Assembly (NCBI GenBank): GCA_947169935.1
Contig: CAMVRS010000004.1
Location: forward strand, 1 to 64,000
DNA: 64,000 nucleotides
Reading direction: 5' to 3'
From: an uncultured Lachnospiraceae bacterium
Lineage (GTDB): Bacteria > Bacillota > Clostridia > Lachnospirales > Lachnospiraceae
Shown here: one piece after another, positions 41,972 through 50,101 of the stretch
How positions within the stretch are numbered: the stretch's first letter is position 1
Layout of the letters: each line of letters starts with the position of its first letter
The notes under the pieces: generated by a model
The model's database searches: none
Told to the model about the DNA's origin: nothing
Seen by the model: only the letters and a program-made list of their open reading frames with translations
Made by a program: the position numbers and the translations under genes

Positions 41972-43781
41972 TTTCACTCTCCTCCTCTTTGTAATACTGT
42001 GCCTGCAGTTCAAACATATGTGCATACTTTCCCTGCTTTTCCATCAGTTCCTGATGCGTTCCGTATTCAGCAATTGTCCCGTCTTCGAACATAGCTATAT
42101 GATCGCAGAAACGCGTACTGGATAAACGATGGGATACATATACCGCACTCTTCCCGTTTACGAAACCGTCAAAGCATTCATACATTTCACTCTCTGCCAG
42201 TGCATCAAGAGCCGCAGTAGGTTCATCCAGAACCACCAGTGGTGCTTCTTTATACAAAGCTCTCGCCAGAGCCATCTTCTGTTTTTCCCCGCCGGATAAG
42301 ACAATGCCGTCATTATGAAGGACTCTGAGCATAGGGGTATCTACGCCCTTTGAACAATTCTTTAATCTCTCACCCAGGCCGGCCCGTTCAAGGCACTGCT
42401 CCGCCCTCTTTTTATCCGTCTCTTCCTCACTCCTCATGGAAACGTTTTCCGCCAGCGTGAAGGCATAACATTTCATATCCTGGAATACGGGAGCAAACAG
42501 TCTGTAATACTGCTTTGTATCAATGTCATTGATATCCTGCCCGTTTAAGAGTATTCTTCCTTCGCATGGTCTGTAGAGCTTGAGCAGCAGCTTTACAAAA
42601 GTTGTTTTGCCTGCTCCGTTAAGCCCCACTACCGCAAGCTTCTCACCAAAGGGCAGTGAAAGATTTATATTTTTCAACGCATAGTTTTCGCAGCCCGGAT
42701 ATTTAAAGGAAACGTTTTCAAAAGTGATATCATATTTATCCGCTGCCGGAAGATCCCCTGCCTTTTCTTCCTCTTTATCGCAGAACTCGTTTAAACTGCG
42801 GTAATCATTGACCTCGCTGCTGCACTTTCTCATCTTAGCCAGCGTTTTCATAAGTACCATAAAAGCGTCTGCAAGGTTATGAACACAGCCCGCGTACAGC
42901 AGGAAATCTCCTATACCAAGAGTATTTTTAAGGATAAGATATACCAGGCCTCCGTATAAAAGTCCTTCTCTTATAAGCTCCAACAGGTTATTGACAAGTC
43001 CGCTGCCTGTCCATCCGGCAGACGCTTTCCTGACCTGCCTGTTAAGTTTTGCATGCAGTTCTTCCTGAGTTGAGAGCAGTTTACCCGAAATACCTAAAAG
43101 CCTTATATCTTTACCGAAAGAAAAGTCAGATGAGGATTTCTTAAAATATTCAAGTTTGTTCTTCTCATAAAGCACATCATCATTGGTCAGCTTCTTTTCT
43201 TTTTTCGAAGCCTTGTCTACCGTGATATATTCAAGTATGCCGCAGACCAGCACCGCTAATGCCAGCAGAGGACTGATCCCGCAGAGAAGCACGACCGCCA
43301 GTACACAGGTGAAAATGTTCGAACAGAAATCTATGGTAAAACGTATTATACCTTCAATACCCACATCAACATTTCTTGTTGACGCCCTGGATTTTTCCAT
43401 CGCATCAAGCACTTCACGCTTTTCAAGATTTTCGTAAAACATTCCCATACTCTTAAGATTACGTCTCAGCATAAACATAGGTCTTACATAAAACGCCGCC
43501 GGTTCTTTACCGAAGCTGACCGCATTCTGTCCTGTCATGCATAAAATATTAAGGCCGGTCAGGATCAGTATCTTCGTGACAAGTTCCTTTATAAGCATGC
43601 CCTGCTCTATGGATTCCACCAGATACTTCCCCAGAAACAGCCATATAAAACGGCTTAAGGCGCCACAGAACACTGCCGGGAAAAGAAGGGCGATAAGATA
43701 GGGTTTATGCTTTGCTACGCCTTTATAAACATAAAAGATGTTGTTAAGAAGACTGTAGTTTGCTGTGTTAACATTTTTCAT
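41946..43781 (-). CDS. ABC exporter half-transporter, first subunit
   Basis: A 611-residue protein from ATG 43781, preceded by GGAGGAATAT. The longer in-frame extension upstream reads CHPERSEGSF and is only the 28-bp repeat translated. Six helices occupy about 15-320, then ATPase: Walker A GLNGAGKTTFVKLL, canonical LSGGEKQKMALARA, Walker B LVVLDEPTAALD, YVSHRLSSTRF. It has a complete signature, unlike its partner, which fits a heterodimeric exporter with one canonical site. Confidence 0.88.
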   Translation of the reverse strand: MKNVNTANYSLLNNIFYVYKGVAKHKPYLIALLFPAVFCGALSRFIWLFLGKYLVESIEQGMLIKELVTKILILTGLNILCMTGQNAVSFGKEPAAFYVRPMFMLRRNLKSMGMFYENLEKREVLDAMEKSRASTRNVDVGIEGIIRFTIDFCSNIFTCVLAVVLLCGISPLLALAVLVCGILEYITVDKASKKEKKLTNDDVLYEKNKLEYFKKSSSDFSFGKDIRLLGISGKLLSTQEELHAKLNRQVRKASAGWTGSGLVNNLLELIREGLLYGGLVYLILKNTLGIGDFLLYAGCVHNLADAFMVLMKTLAKMRKCSSEVNDYRSLNEFCDKEEEKAGDLPAADKYDITFENVSFKYPGCENYALKNINLSLPFGEKLAVVGLNGAGKTTFVKLLLKLYRPCEGRILLNGQDINDIDTKQYYRLFAPVFQDMKCYAFTLAENVSMRSEEETDKKRAEQCLERAGLGERLKNCSKGVDTPMLRVLHNDGIVLSGGEKQKMALARALYKEAPLVVLDEPTAALDALAESEMYECFDGFVNGKSAVYVSHRLSSTRFCDHIAMFEDGTIAEYGTHQELMEKQGKYAHMFELQAQYYKEEESENESTAVGY

Positions 43782-43807
43782 ACATATTCCTCCGCTGGAC
43801 TTTATAA

Positions 43808-43835
43808 AAGATCCTTCGCTTCGCTCAGGATGACA
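43808..43835 (-). repeat. 28-bp interspersed repeat, copy B
   Basis: Identical to copies A and C, same orientation, ending 27 nt before the exporter start codon. In frame it translates as CHPERSEGSF-like sequence, a known source of false N-terminal extensions. Confidence 0.85.
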
Positions 43836-43922
43836 AAATAATTTTATCTTCATTACCGCCTGTATCCAATAACGGCATTGGAGAAGAAAACTCGCTTATA
43901 AAGCGAATGCATTCCGGAGCAT

Positions 43923-43956
43923 AAAAAAAGCGTGCCCATCTTAAGATGAACACGCT
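43923..43956 (-). terminator. Terminator of the serine hydrolase gene
   Basis: On the minus strand AGCGTGTTCATC pairs with GATGGGCACGCT (one two-base bulge), followed by seven T. Confidence 0.85.
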
Positions 43957-43977
43957 TATGGATCAGGATAATCCTTT

Positions 43978-45195
43978 TTATAATATACCGGAATGTATTA
44001 TGGTGGCTATGCCTTTCACGGCTCTCGCATCCCAGTCGAATTCATGTTTAAAGCTGGTCTGGAACATCGCGGTCATATCTGCCTTTCTGTCCACAAGAAA
44101 GACGCTGGTACCCGCTCCCTCATGATATATGGTACCTTGGCTGAGCTCCTGTTCCTTATCGTAACTTGAAGAATATATGGGGACTCCGGCACCGTATATT
44201 ATCGGATCGTTCATGCCAAAGCTCACATTACGTACATCCGCTCCGGTCATAGGCGTCCACAAAAGCGAAAGCGCATTTTTGCCGATCACGGATGTATCTT
44301 TGTAAATACCGTCACGCAGTATCATCTCTCCGAATTGCAGCATTTCGCGGCAGGTGGACATCTGGCCTCCGGCAGTTTCGGGTATCCCCTTCCAGACAGG
44401 ATAAGTTGCCGCTGCCATCATTTCAATACCACCGCTTTTACAGCGTTCAACCGTTGCAAGATCTGTCTCGTTTGCCACATTATATCTTTTGAGCTGCGCT
44501 CTTGTGGCATCTTTGCGCCAGTGTGTATCCTTCATGCCGCAGGGTATAAAGATCTTTTCTTTGATATACTCCTCCGCAAATACACCGGATGCACGGCTTA
44601 TGATCTCGCCAAGGATGAAATACGTCACTATGGAATATATCCACTTTTCTCCGGGATGTGAATGAAGGCCGGTATCAACTACGGCTTGAAGCCAGGTGCC
44701 TGCCGGATCCTTTTCATCCATATGCTCCCACCAGCGGCGTTCATCCTGCGGCAGCACTCCCTCCAGTGCGCAGATACCCGAGGGATGTTTAAGCAGATGT
44801 GATATAGTTATCTTTGCATACTCACCTGTATTAAATTCGGGGATCCATTCTTTTACAGGCTGATCGGGATAAAGCTTTTTATCTTCCATCAGCTTAAGTA
44901 TCGCAACGGCCGTAAAGACTTTACCTACCGACTGTATCTCAAACAGTGTATCCGGATCAAATAATGTATTACCGCACCACTCACAGGCCAGAGTTCCCAT
45001 CGCTTTATCCGCGATGATCTTTCCGTTCTTTTTGATACAATAGCTACCGGACCGGATCCTGCCCTCACCCATCAGATCCTTAATATAACTGTCCAGATAT
45101 TCAAGACGCTCTTCATTAAAACCTGTTTCCGCAGGCTCTGCCTCACATTCTCCGCAGCGTATCTCTATATCTTTATCAGAGTTTTGCATATACAA
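43978..45195 (-). CDS. Serine hydrolase, class C beta-lactamase family
   Basis: A 405-residue protein of the Beta-lactamase/transpeptidase-like family. The nucleophile SxxK is in FEIQSVGKVFTAVA; a Tyr motif is likely at IYSIVTYFILGE, and a late HEGAG segment corresponds to the KTG-like box. It has no signal peptide, so it is probably a cytosolic esterase or peptidase rather than a penicillin-degrading enzyme. The first codon may be TTG 45195 (GGGAG 6 nt upstream) or ATG 45189. It overlaps the upstream XRE-methyltransferase gene by about 20 nt, suggesting coupled translation. Confidence 0.8.
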   Translation of the reverse strand: MYMQNSDKDIEIRCGECEAEPAETGFNEERLEYLDSYIKDLMGEGRIRSGSYCIKKNGKIIADKAMGTLACEWCGNTLFDPDTLFEIQSVGKVFTAVAILKLMEDKKLYPDQPVKEWIPEFNTGEYAKITISHLLKHPSGICALEGVLPQDERRWWEHMDEKDPAGTWLQAVVDTGLHSHPGEKWIYSIVTYFILGEIISRASGVFAEEYIKEKIFIPCGMKDTHWRKDATRAQLKRYNVANETDLATVERCKSGGIEMMAAATYPVWKGIPETAGGQMSTCREMLQFGEMILRDGIYKDTSVIGKNALSLLWTPMTGADVRNVSFGMNDPIIYGAGVPIYSSSYDKEQELSQGTIYHEGAGTSVFLVDRKADMTAMFQTSFKHEFDWDARAVKGIATIIHSGIL

Positions 45196-46261
45196 AATAT
45201 ACTCCCGATGTTTTTACCGCCATAGAATCCGGCTTGTCAAAATATTCGCTGCTGCGGCTGTAATAGTCGCATATCTCGTTTGCCTTATCAAGACTTAAGC
45301 CGCGGTTCATAAAATATCCTGTTCCGCCTTCATAAGAATCCTCATTAGTATATACATAGCGGAAATCTTCATTCATCTGTTTCTTTGAAGGATCGGAGGG
45401 TTCATAGATGATAACCTGATCGCTGATACGCGCCTGTATATCCTTAAAACCTTCCTGCTTTAAAAGACAGGGCAGCTTGGTCGCCATACGGTAATCCCTC
45501 TGTCCGTGGGATACTTCATACTCCCACATGGGTATAAAGTCAGGTCTCTTTGGACCGTTTTCTTCACGCTCCAGTCCCGAATAATAACCGGCCTGCTCCA
45601 CTTCCATATTTGCATCCATGATGACTATCATCCCGCCGGGTTTTAAAGCCTGCTTCATGATCTGCAGTACTCGTTTGGGATCAGGCAGATGAGACATAAG
45701 AAACAGCGTCACTACCAGATCGTATTTCTTTTCGGTTTTAAGATCATAGACATTTTCTTTGATAAAAGAACACTGATAAGGTTTATCCGCAAAATACTCT
45801 TCCGCTTCTTTTATCTGTTCCCCATCCAGTTCCACGCCGGTATAACTGCTGCCTTTGGGAAGAAGCGGCAAAAAAATGCTTCCCAGAAATCCGTAGCCGC
45901 ATCCAAGATCAAGTATATCTATGGGCTTTTTAAACTTCCATACATCCTTTACCAGGAACCTAAAATAATCTTCATTCCAGAAGAGTCTCTTCCATACTTT
46001 TAACAGATCGCGCTTGCGGTTCCAGTATACTTCATCATCATACTTAACTTCCGCATTTTCCTCCTTAAGGGGCTCCATGCCAAGCAGAACGCCGGCGCTC
46101 ACTCCGAATATATCTGCCAGTTTCGGGATATGCGTGATATCCGGATAGTTTGCTCCTGTCTCCCATTTGCTTATAGTCTGAAAAGAAACCTGCATCATAT
46201 CCGCAAGTTCCTTCTGCGTATATCCTTTTTCTTCCCTAAGTTCCTTTATATACAGTTTCAT
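45176..46261 (-). CDS. XRE helix-turn-helix / SAM methyltransferase fusion
   Basis: A 361-residue protein. Residues about 5-60 are an XRE domain: LREEKGYTQKELADMMQVSF, QTISKWETGANYPDITHI. Residues about 110-240 are a class I methyltransferase: motif I ILDLGCGYGFLG, acidic VELDGEQIKEA, then LVVTLFLMSHLPDPKRVL and LKPGGMIVIMDAN. The combination of DNA-binding head and methyltransferase recurs in Firmicutes. The methyl acceptor is unknown. It is followed with overlap by the serine hydrolase. Confidence 0.88.
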   Translation of the reverse strand: MKLYIKELREEKGYTQKELADMMQVSFQTISKWETGANYPDITHIPKLADIFGVSAGVLLGMEPLKEENAEVKYDDEVYWNRKRDLLKVWKRLFWNEDYFRFLVKDVWKFKKPIDILDLGCGYGFLGSIFLPLLPKGSSYTGVELDGEQIKEAEEYFADKPYQCSFIKENVYDLKTEKKYDLVVTLFLMSHLPDPKRVLQIMKQALKPGGMIVIMDANMEVEQAGYYSGLEREENGPKRPDFIPMWEYEVSHGQRDYRMATKLPCLLKQEGFKDIQARISDQVIIYEPSDPSKKQMNEDFRYVYTNEDSYEGGTGYFMNRGLSLDKANEICDYYSRSSEYFDKPDSMAVKTSGVYFVYAKL

Positions 46262-46278
46262 ATCAAACTCCGGAAATT

Positions 46279-46647
46279 TTATTCAGGCACACGGCAGCAT
46301 ACCCTGTACAGAAATTTTACATGCTCATATCTTTTCATGACTTCTTCATGCATATATTCTATCTCAAATTCTTTAAAGAAATACTTTATATCTTCTTCAT
46401 CAAAGAATCTCTTGATCATCATTGAATCGGTTTCATAAAGGTGTTGTTCTATCTCCCTGCCTTTTTCAACAAGATACAACGTGTCGTTCCCGCCGCCGCA
46501 GCCCAGATCCAATACAGGCTTGGAGGACGCCATTATTATTTCTTCAAACTTATCAAGCCAGTCATCGGTCCTGATGGAAGAACGCTCAGCATTTTTATGT
46601 ATCCCGTTCCAGAATTCATATGCATTTTCCCTGTATTCCCGTAACAT
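46279..46647 (-). pseudogene. SAM methyltransferase with the middle missing
   Basis: A 122-residue frame from ATG 46647 (GGAGAG upstream). Residues about 1-60 read like the N-terminus of a class I methyltransferase (YEFWNGIHKNAE, motif I PVLDLGCGGGNDTLYLVEKG). The next residues, from REIEQHLYETDSMMIKRFFD, look like the C-terminus of the same family (FFKEFEIEYMHEEVMKRYEH then VKFLYRVCCRVPE). About 80-100 residues carrying motifs II-VI (LSLHYF- and DMREPLPF-like segments) are absent without frame break. I read this as an in-frame internal deletion and probably non-functional; a genuine mini-protein is the alternative. Confidence 0.6.
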
Positions 46648-46678
46648 ATATCTCTCCTGCACATTAATGATATATGAC

Positions 46679-47074
46679 TTATTCCTGCCGTTTAAAGATC
46701 ATCTTTGTGGGTTCTTCCTCACCCACTTCATAACTGAGTGTGTTCCCTTTTACTTCAACAGTCGCAAAATCAAAACTGTCACCGTATTTGAATTTATACT
46801 TATTATCCCCAAGTTCTTCAAGCGTAAATGTTATTTCGATCGGCTTTTTGATAAGCTCCGCTTCACAGGTATACTTAACCTCGGTCCCGCTTATCACATA
46901 TGTTTCGGCAACCCCTATCTCCTCCAGTTCTTTTGAATCTATCTTATTTCCGTCAGCTTCGATCTCTTCCGTAAGGACCCAGGTTCCCTCTATGCTGTCC
47001 CCGTTACCGCAGCCGAAAAGTGATAACACTCCGGCTGTTATAAAAGCAAGAATAAATCTACCGGTCTTTTTCAT
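46679..47074 (-). CDS. Small lipoprotein of unknown function
   Basis: A 131-residue lipoprotein (MKKTGRFILAFITAGVLSLF then GCGNG; Cys22). A beta-rich mature domain (GTWVLTEEIEADGNKI, KYTCEAELIKKPIEITFTLE, TLSYEVGEEEPTKMIFKRQE) resembles lipocalin-like DUF4923/DUF5004-type small surface proteins, but the family is not fixed. It is predicted on the outer face of the membrane. It lies 14 nt after the SRAP gene on the same strand, so probably shares its transcript. Confidence 0.75.
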   Translation of the reverse strand: MKKTGRFILAFITAGVLSLFGCGNGDSIEGTWVLTEEIEADGNKIDSKELEEIGVAETYVISGTEVKYTCEAELIKKPIEITFTLEELGDNKYKFKYGDSFDFATVEVKGNTLSYEVGEEEPTKMIFKRQE

Positions 47075-47088
47075 TATGTTCCTCCATT

Positions 47089-47658
47089 TTATAAAAAGGA
47101 TAACTGCTCATTTTCTATGCTCACACTTAACTCCGGCATAGTACTGCTCATTATATCTTTAAATCCGTCGCCCATCCATTCCGTTAATTGTTCCTCATTA
47201 ATAATAAACGGCATACGATCATGTATGGGACTCATGGAAGCATTCGCCTGCGTTGTGATGATCGTAAAATGTTCCATATCCTCACAGATACGGTAAATAC
47301 CGGCAAGATAGCACACCTGTCTTTCCGGCAATGTGAATACCGCCTTCTGTCTGCTCCTGTCCCACTCATAAAATCCCGCTGCCGGTATAACACACCTGCG
47401 GTACTTAAAATCCTGCCTGAACATGGGCTTTTCTTCGATAGTCTCTATCCTGGCATTGATAAGCAGACCTTTATTCCCGGGGGCAGGGTAGCCCCACTTC
47501 ATTTTATTCAATACGCTTTTCCCGTTCCGCAGACTGAGCACAGGCGCTATATCGGAAGGGTGTATATCTCCGGTGATATCCGTTATATCAGCCGAAATAT
47601 CAAGAATTCCCGGCATTCCCGCATATATATCTATGTTTGTAAAATATCGTCCGCACAT
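47089..47658 (-). CDS. SRAP/YedK (HMCES-like) DNA-crosslinking peptidase
   Basis: A 189-residue SOS-response-associated peptidase family protein. Catalytic Cys2 directly after Met (MCGRY), NARIETI for Asn, FYEWDR for Glu and PIHDRMPFII for His are all in place. These proteins form a thiazolidine crosslink with abasic sites in single-stranded DNA to protect them. At 189 residues it is a little shorter than E. coli YedK (about 220). No LexA box was confirmed upstream. Confidence 0.92.
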   Translation of the reverse strand: MCGRYFTNIDIYAGMPGILDISADITDITGDIHPSDIAPVLSLRNGKSVLNKMKWGYPAPGNKGLLINARIETIEEKPMFRQDFKYRRCVIPAAGFYEWDRSRQKAVFTLPERQVCYLAGIYRICEDMEHFTIITTQANASMSPIHDRMPFIINEEQLTEWMGDGFKDIMSSTMPELSVSIENEQLSFL

Positions 47659-47683
47659 ATTATACTATTCCCGTTCAGTCTCC

Positions 47684-48256
47684 TTATTCCGTCTTCATCA
47701 GTATCGAAACTATCCATGAAGGATCAGGCGCAGTCATCTCTTCATTAAGCGCCATCTCTTCCATAATGCCCTGTACCGTTGCCCAGAAACATATGGATAA
47801 AAGCTTTGCATCACCGTTCCTGAAAACACCTGTTTCCTGGCCTTTCTTTATCACCACGGCTGTCTCGTCAATAGTCGCAGTGGATAGTGCTATCTTTCTG
47901 GCTTCTTCCGGCATGCCGGCTCTTCGGGCCTGCCCCATCAGCACAAACATATTAAATACCCAGGGCTCTTTAGCCGAATATTCGAACAGCCGCTTCAGGA
48001 ATTCGGTAAAAAATATCTGGGGCGGTATCTCATCCATTTTGCTGATCGCCCCGGTAGAAGCAGCACCTATCTTTACCAGTTCCAAAAGCAGCTCTTCCTT
48101 GGATCCGAAGTAATGGAACATAAGGCCTGTGCTCATGGGAACCGCCTCGGCAATGTCCGATATTTTGGTCTCATAATATCCGCGCTTTACAAACAGTGTG
48201 AGAGCTGTCATCAGTATCGCACGGCGTCTTTCCTCTTTCTGTTCTTTTCTGGTCAT
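47684..48256 (-). CDS. TetR-family regulator
   Basis: A 190-residue TetR protein from ATG 48256 (GAGAGG upstream). DNA-binding head: RRAILMTALTLFVKRGYYET, ISDIAEAVPMSTGLMFHYFG. The C-terminal ligand pocket is variable. It is 10 nt downstream of the CrtI-like oxidoreductase, same strand. A perfect 18-bp palindrome overlapping that gene's promoter (49866-49883) is the probable operator. So it likely controls its own operon in response to a lipid or isoprenoid-like molecule (inference). Confidence 0.85.
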   Translation of the reverse strand: MTRKEQKEERRRAILMTALTLFVKRGYYETKISDIAEAVPMSTGLMFHYFGSKEELLLELVKIGAASTGAISKMDEIPPQIFFTEFLKRLFEYSAKEPWVFNMFVLMGQARRAGMPEEARKIALSTATIDETAVVIKKGQETGVFRNGDAKLLSICFWATVQGIMEEMALNEEMTAPDPSWIVSILMKTE

Positions 48257-48266
48257 GATGTACCTC

Positions 48267-49760
48267 TCAGATATTGATATCCCTGCGCAGGCTCTTAAGT
48301 ATCCTCTGGATGGCAAACTTGCCGCTGGCTGCTGCTACAGGCAGTCCTCCGGGTGAGTTGGTCCACTGGCCTGCAAGATAGAGATTATCTATTCCCTTAA
48401 GCTGTCCTTTAAGCTTGATCTGCCTGCCGTTCGGTGTGGTAACAAAGCTCATGTAACTTCCGTGATATGCATTGCAGTAGCGCTCATAAGTAAGGGGTGT
48501 CCATGCATCAAGGAATTCCATATCACCGTTAAGCTCGGGGAATGCTTCTGCGATCCGCTTTCCTACTTCCGCAGTCAGCTCTTCCTTAACCTTTGCATAT
48601 TCTTCTTTGCTTAAGCTCATCCAGAATTCATAATCCTCATCCGTCTGTGAGATGCAGGTCTGGATCACCTGCTTTCCGTCCTTTACGCATACAGGATCGT
48701 AACCGTATGCTTTGACATACATTCTGTTAAAAGTCCTTTTGCCTACACGGATGGGATCGATCTCGATGAATACGGTCTCTCCTACGCTGAAATCCGTACT
48801 TACTGCGTAAGCCACCTGGAAACCGCTGGTAGCAGGATACTTTGCCGGATCATCATATGCAGCCTTAAGCTCCTTAGGCATATATTTACCGGGAAGAAGT
48901 CTTCCGAAAAGCACATGTGTATCTACTGTAGGGATCACGTAATCGGCCTTTGCAAAGCTTCCGTCTTCAAACTTAACTCCCGCAGCCTTCTTACCATCGA
49001 GTACTATCTCGCTTGCTCCAATATTATAGCATATCACGCCGCCCAGTTCCTTAAATCTTTTTGCCATCCTCAGAGACATCTGAAGTGATGCTCCCATGGG
49101 GATGCCACCGTTTCCGTCAGCCATGGTGGCATAGGATACCAGGAATGAATATGCCGCATATTCCTTAGGGAGGTAATCACAGATCATCTTCCGGAGAAGG
49201 GGCGACTTAAATCTTTTGCTGTATTCCTCAAGAGAGATCTTGCCGAATTCCTTCATTACCTTGGGGAAGTCCTTCATTGATGCTCCCATCTGTACGTAAT
49301 CCTTTATGCCCCACATCTCCATGGGCTTTCCTGCGGGGAATACACACTGCTTGGAATACTCAACATATTCTATGAATTTCTTTATCTCTTCCTCATCCTC
49401 GGGTGACGCTGCGATCAGCTCCTGCTCCGTCTTCTTAAGGTCGTTCCAGAGTGTAACGCTCTTTCCGTTATAAGTTGAAGTATAGAAAGCGTCGATCTTT
49501 GCGCATTTGATGTCATCCGAAAGGGCTCCCGTCTTCTCCCATACTTCATACATCTCTGTGCCCTTCTTTGTACCTGTAAGCCAGTGGATGCAGTTATCTA
49601 TATGATAGCCTTTTCTGTTCCAGCCTATGCACTCTCCTCCGGGGATAGAATTCTTCTCATATATCTCTGTCTCGAAGCCTGCCATCAGCGCATATATGCC
49701 TGCTGTAAGTCCTGCGATACCACCGCCTATGATCACTACCTTTTCCTTATTTGCTGCCAT
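48267..49760 (-). CDS. Phytoene desaturase-like FAD oxidoreductase
   Basis: A 497-residue CrtI-family flavoprotein. Rossmann motif VVIIGGGIAGLTAGIYALMA at the N-terminus, then GFETEIYEKNSIPGGECIGW. The C-terminal FAD contact is NLYLAGQWTNSPGGLPVAAA. Members desaturate or saturate carotenoids and other polyenes. No phytoene synthase is adjacent, so a carotenoid role is unproven. The first gene of a two-gene operon with a TetR regulator. Confidence 0.85.
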   Translation of the reverse strand: MAANKEKVVIIGGGIAGLTAGIYALMAGFETEIYEKNSIPGGECIGWNRKGYHIDNCIHWLTGTKKGTEMYEVWEKTGALSDDIKCAKIDAFYTSTYNGKSVTLWNDLKKTEQELIAASPEDEEEIKKFIEYVEYSKQCVFPAGKPMEMWGIKDYVQMGASMKDFPKVMKEFGKISLEEYSKRFKSPLLRKMICDYLPKEYAAYSFLVSYATMADGNGGIPMGASLQMSLRMAKRFKELGGVICYNIGASEIVLDGKKAAGVKFEDGSFAKADYVIPTVDTHVLFGRLLPGKYMPKELKAAYDDPAKYPATSGFQVAYAVSTDFSVGETVFIEIDPIRVGKRTFNRMYVKAYGYDPVCVKDGKQVIQTCISQTDEDYEFWMSLSKEEYAKVKEELTAEVGKRIAEAFPELNGDMEFLDAWTPLTYERYCNAYHGSYMSFVTTPNGRQIKLKGQLKGIDNLYLAGQWTNSPGGLPVAAASGKFAIQRILKSLRRDINI

Positions 49761-49775
49761 TGTTTTTCCTCCTTT

Positions 49776-49803
49776 AAGATCCTTCGCTTCGCTCAGGATG
49801 ACA
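49776..49803 (-). repeat. 28-bp interspersed repeat, copy C
   Basis: Identical to copies A and B, same orientation. It lies between the TetR-controlled promoter and the ribosome site, ending 16 nt before the CrtI-like start. Confidence 0.85.
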
Positions 49804-49865
49804 TGTGGTTGTTCGCTGCAAATGTCATTTGATACTTCACTTGGGTTTTTATTGATTTATTATTC

Positions 49866-49883
49866 ATTGAATGTACATTCAAT
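49866..49883. promoter_or_regulatory. Probable TetR operator
   Basis: ATTGAATGTACATTCAAT is a perfect 18-bp palindrome. It overlaps the -10 box and start region of the oxidoreductase promoter. Confidence 0.85.
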
Positions 49884-49909
49884 ATAACTCGTACAAAGAA
49901 ACATGTCAA
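49881..49909 (-). promoter_or_regulatory. Promoter of the oxidoreductase-TetR operon
   Basis: On the minus strand TTGACA (49904-49909), 17 nt and TATATT (49881-49886). Confidence 0.75.
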
Positions 49910-49917
49910 TACTTTTG

Positions 49918-49933
49918 TTGAATTTTAATTCAA
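49918..49933. promoter_or_regulatory. Second inverted repeat in the divergent region
   Basis: TTGAATT, 2 nt, AATTCAA: shares the TTGAAT/ATTCAA halves with the operator at 49866-49883 and lies between the two divergent promoters, possibly a weaker site for the same regulator. Confidence 0.5.
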
Positions 49934-49947
49934 TATAATTTTACCTC

Positions 49948-49976
49948 TTGACAAATCATACCATTTTTTCTATAGT
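49948..49976 (+). promoter_or_regulatory. thiT promoter
   Basis: TTGACA (49948-49953), 17 nt and TATAGT (49971-49976). Confidence 0.8.
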
Positions 49977-49985
49977 ACGTAATTG

Positions 49986-49999
49986 TGCAAGCGCTTGTA
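49986..49999. promoter_or_regulatory. LacI/CcpA-like palindrome at the thiT start site
   Basis: TGCAAGCGCTTGTA contains the perfect palindrome CAAGCGCTTG and resembles LacI-family operators and catabolite-responsive elements, with one deviation from the cre consensus. It lies a few bases after the predicted thiT transcript start. Confidence 0.45.
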
Positions 50000-50014
50000 C
50001 AGAAAATAAATATC

Positions 50015-50100
50015 TCACCGGGGGTGCATTTTTGCTGAGATGGACTTAAGTCCGAACCCTTAATACTTGAACCGGATAATGCCGGCGGAAGGAGGAATCA
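50015..50100 (+). promoter_or_regulatory. TPP (THI-box) riboswitch
   Basis: The conserved elements are in order: CACCGGGGGTGC, GCTGAGA (50034-50040), ACCCTTAA (near 50056), ACTTGAACCGGATAATGCC with GCGGAAGGAGG. The helix that closes the aptamer runs into the GGAGG of thiT (50091-50095), so thiamine pyrophosphate binding would block translation start. No separate terminator is present, favouring translational control. Confidence 0.93.
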
Positions 50101-50101
50101 A

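Noticed and set aside
43782..43853. N-terminal extension of the ABC exporter reading CHPERSEGSF
   Set aside because: This is the translated 28-bp repeat. A good GGAGGAATAT ribosome site supports ATG 43781.
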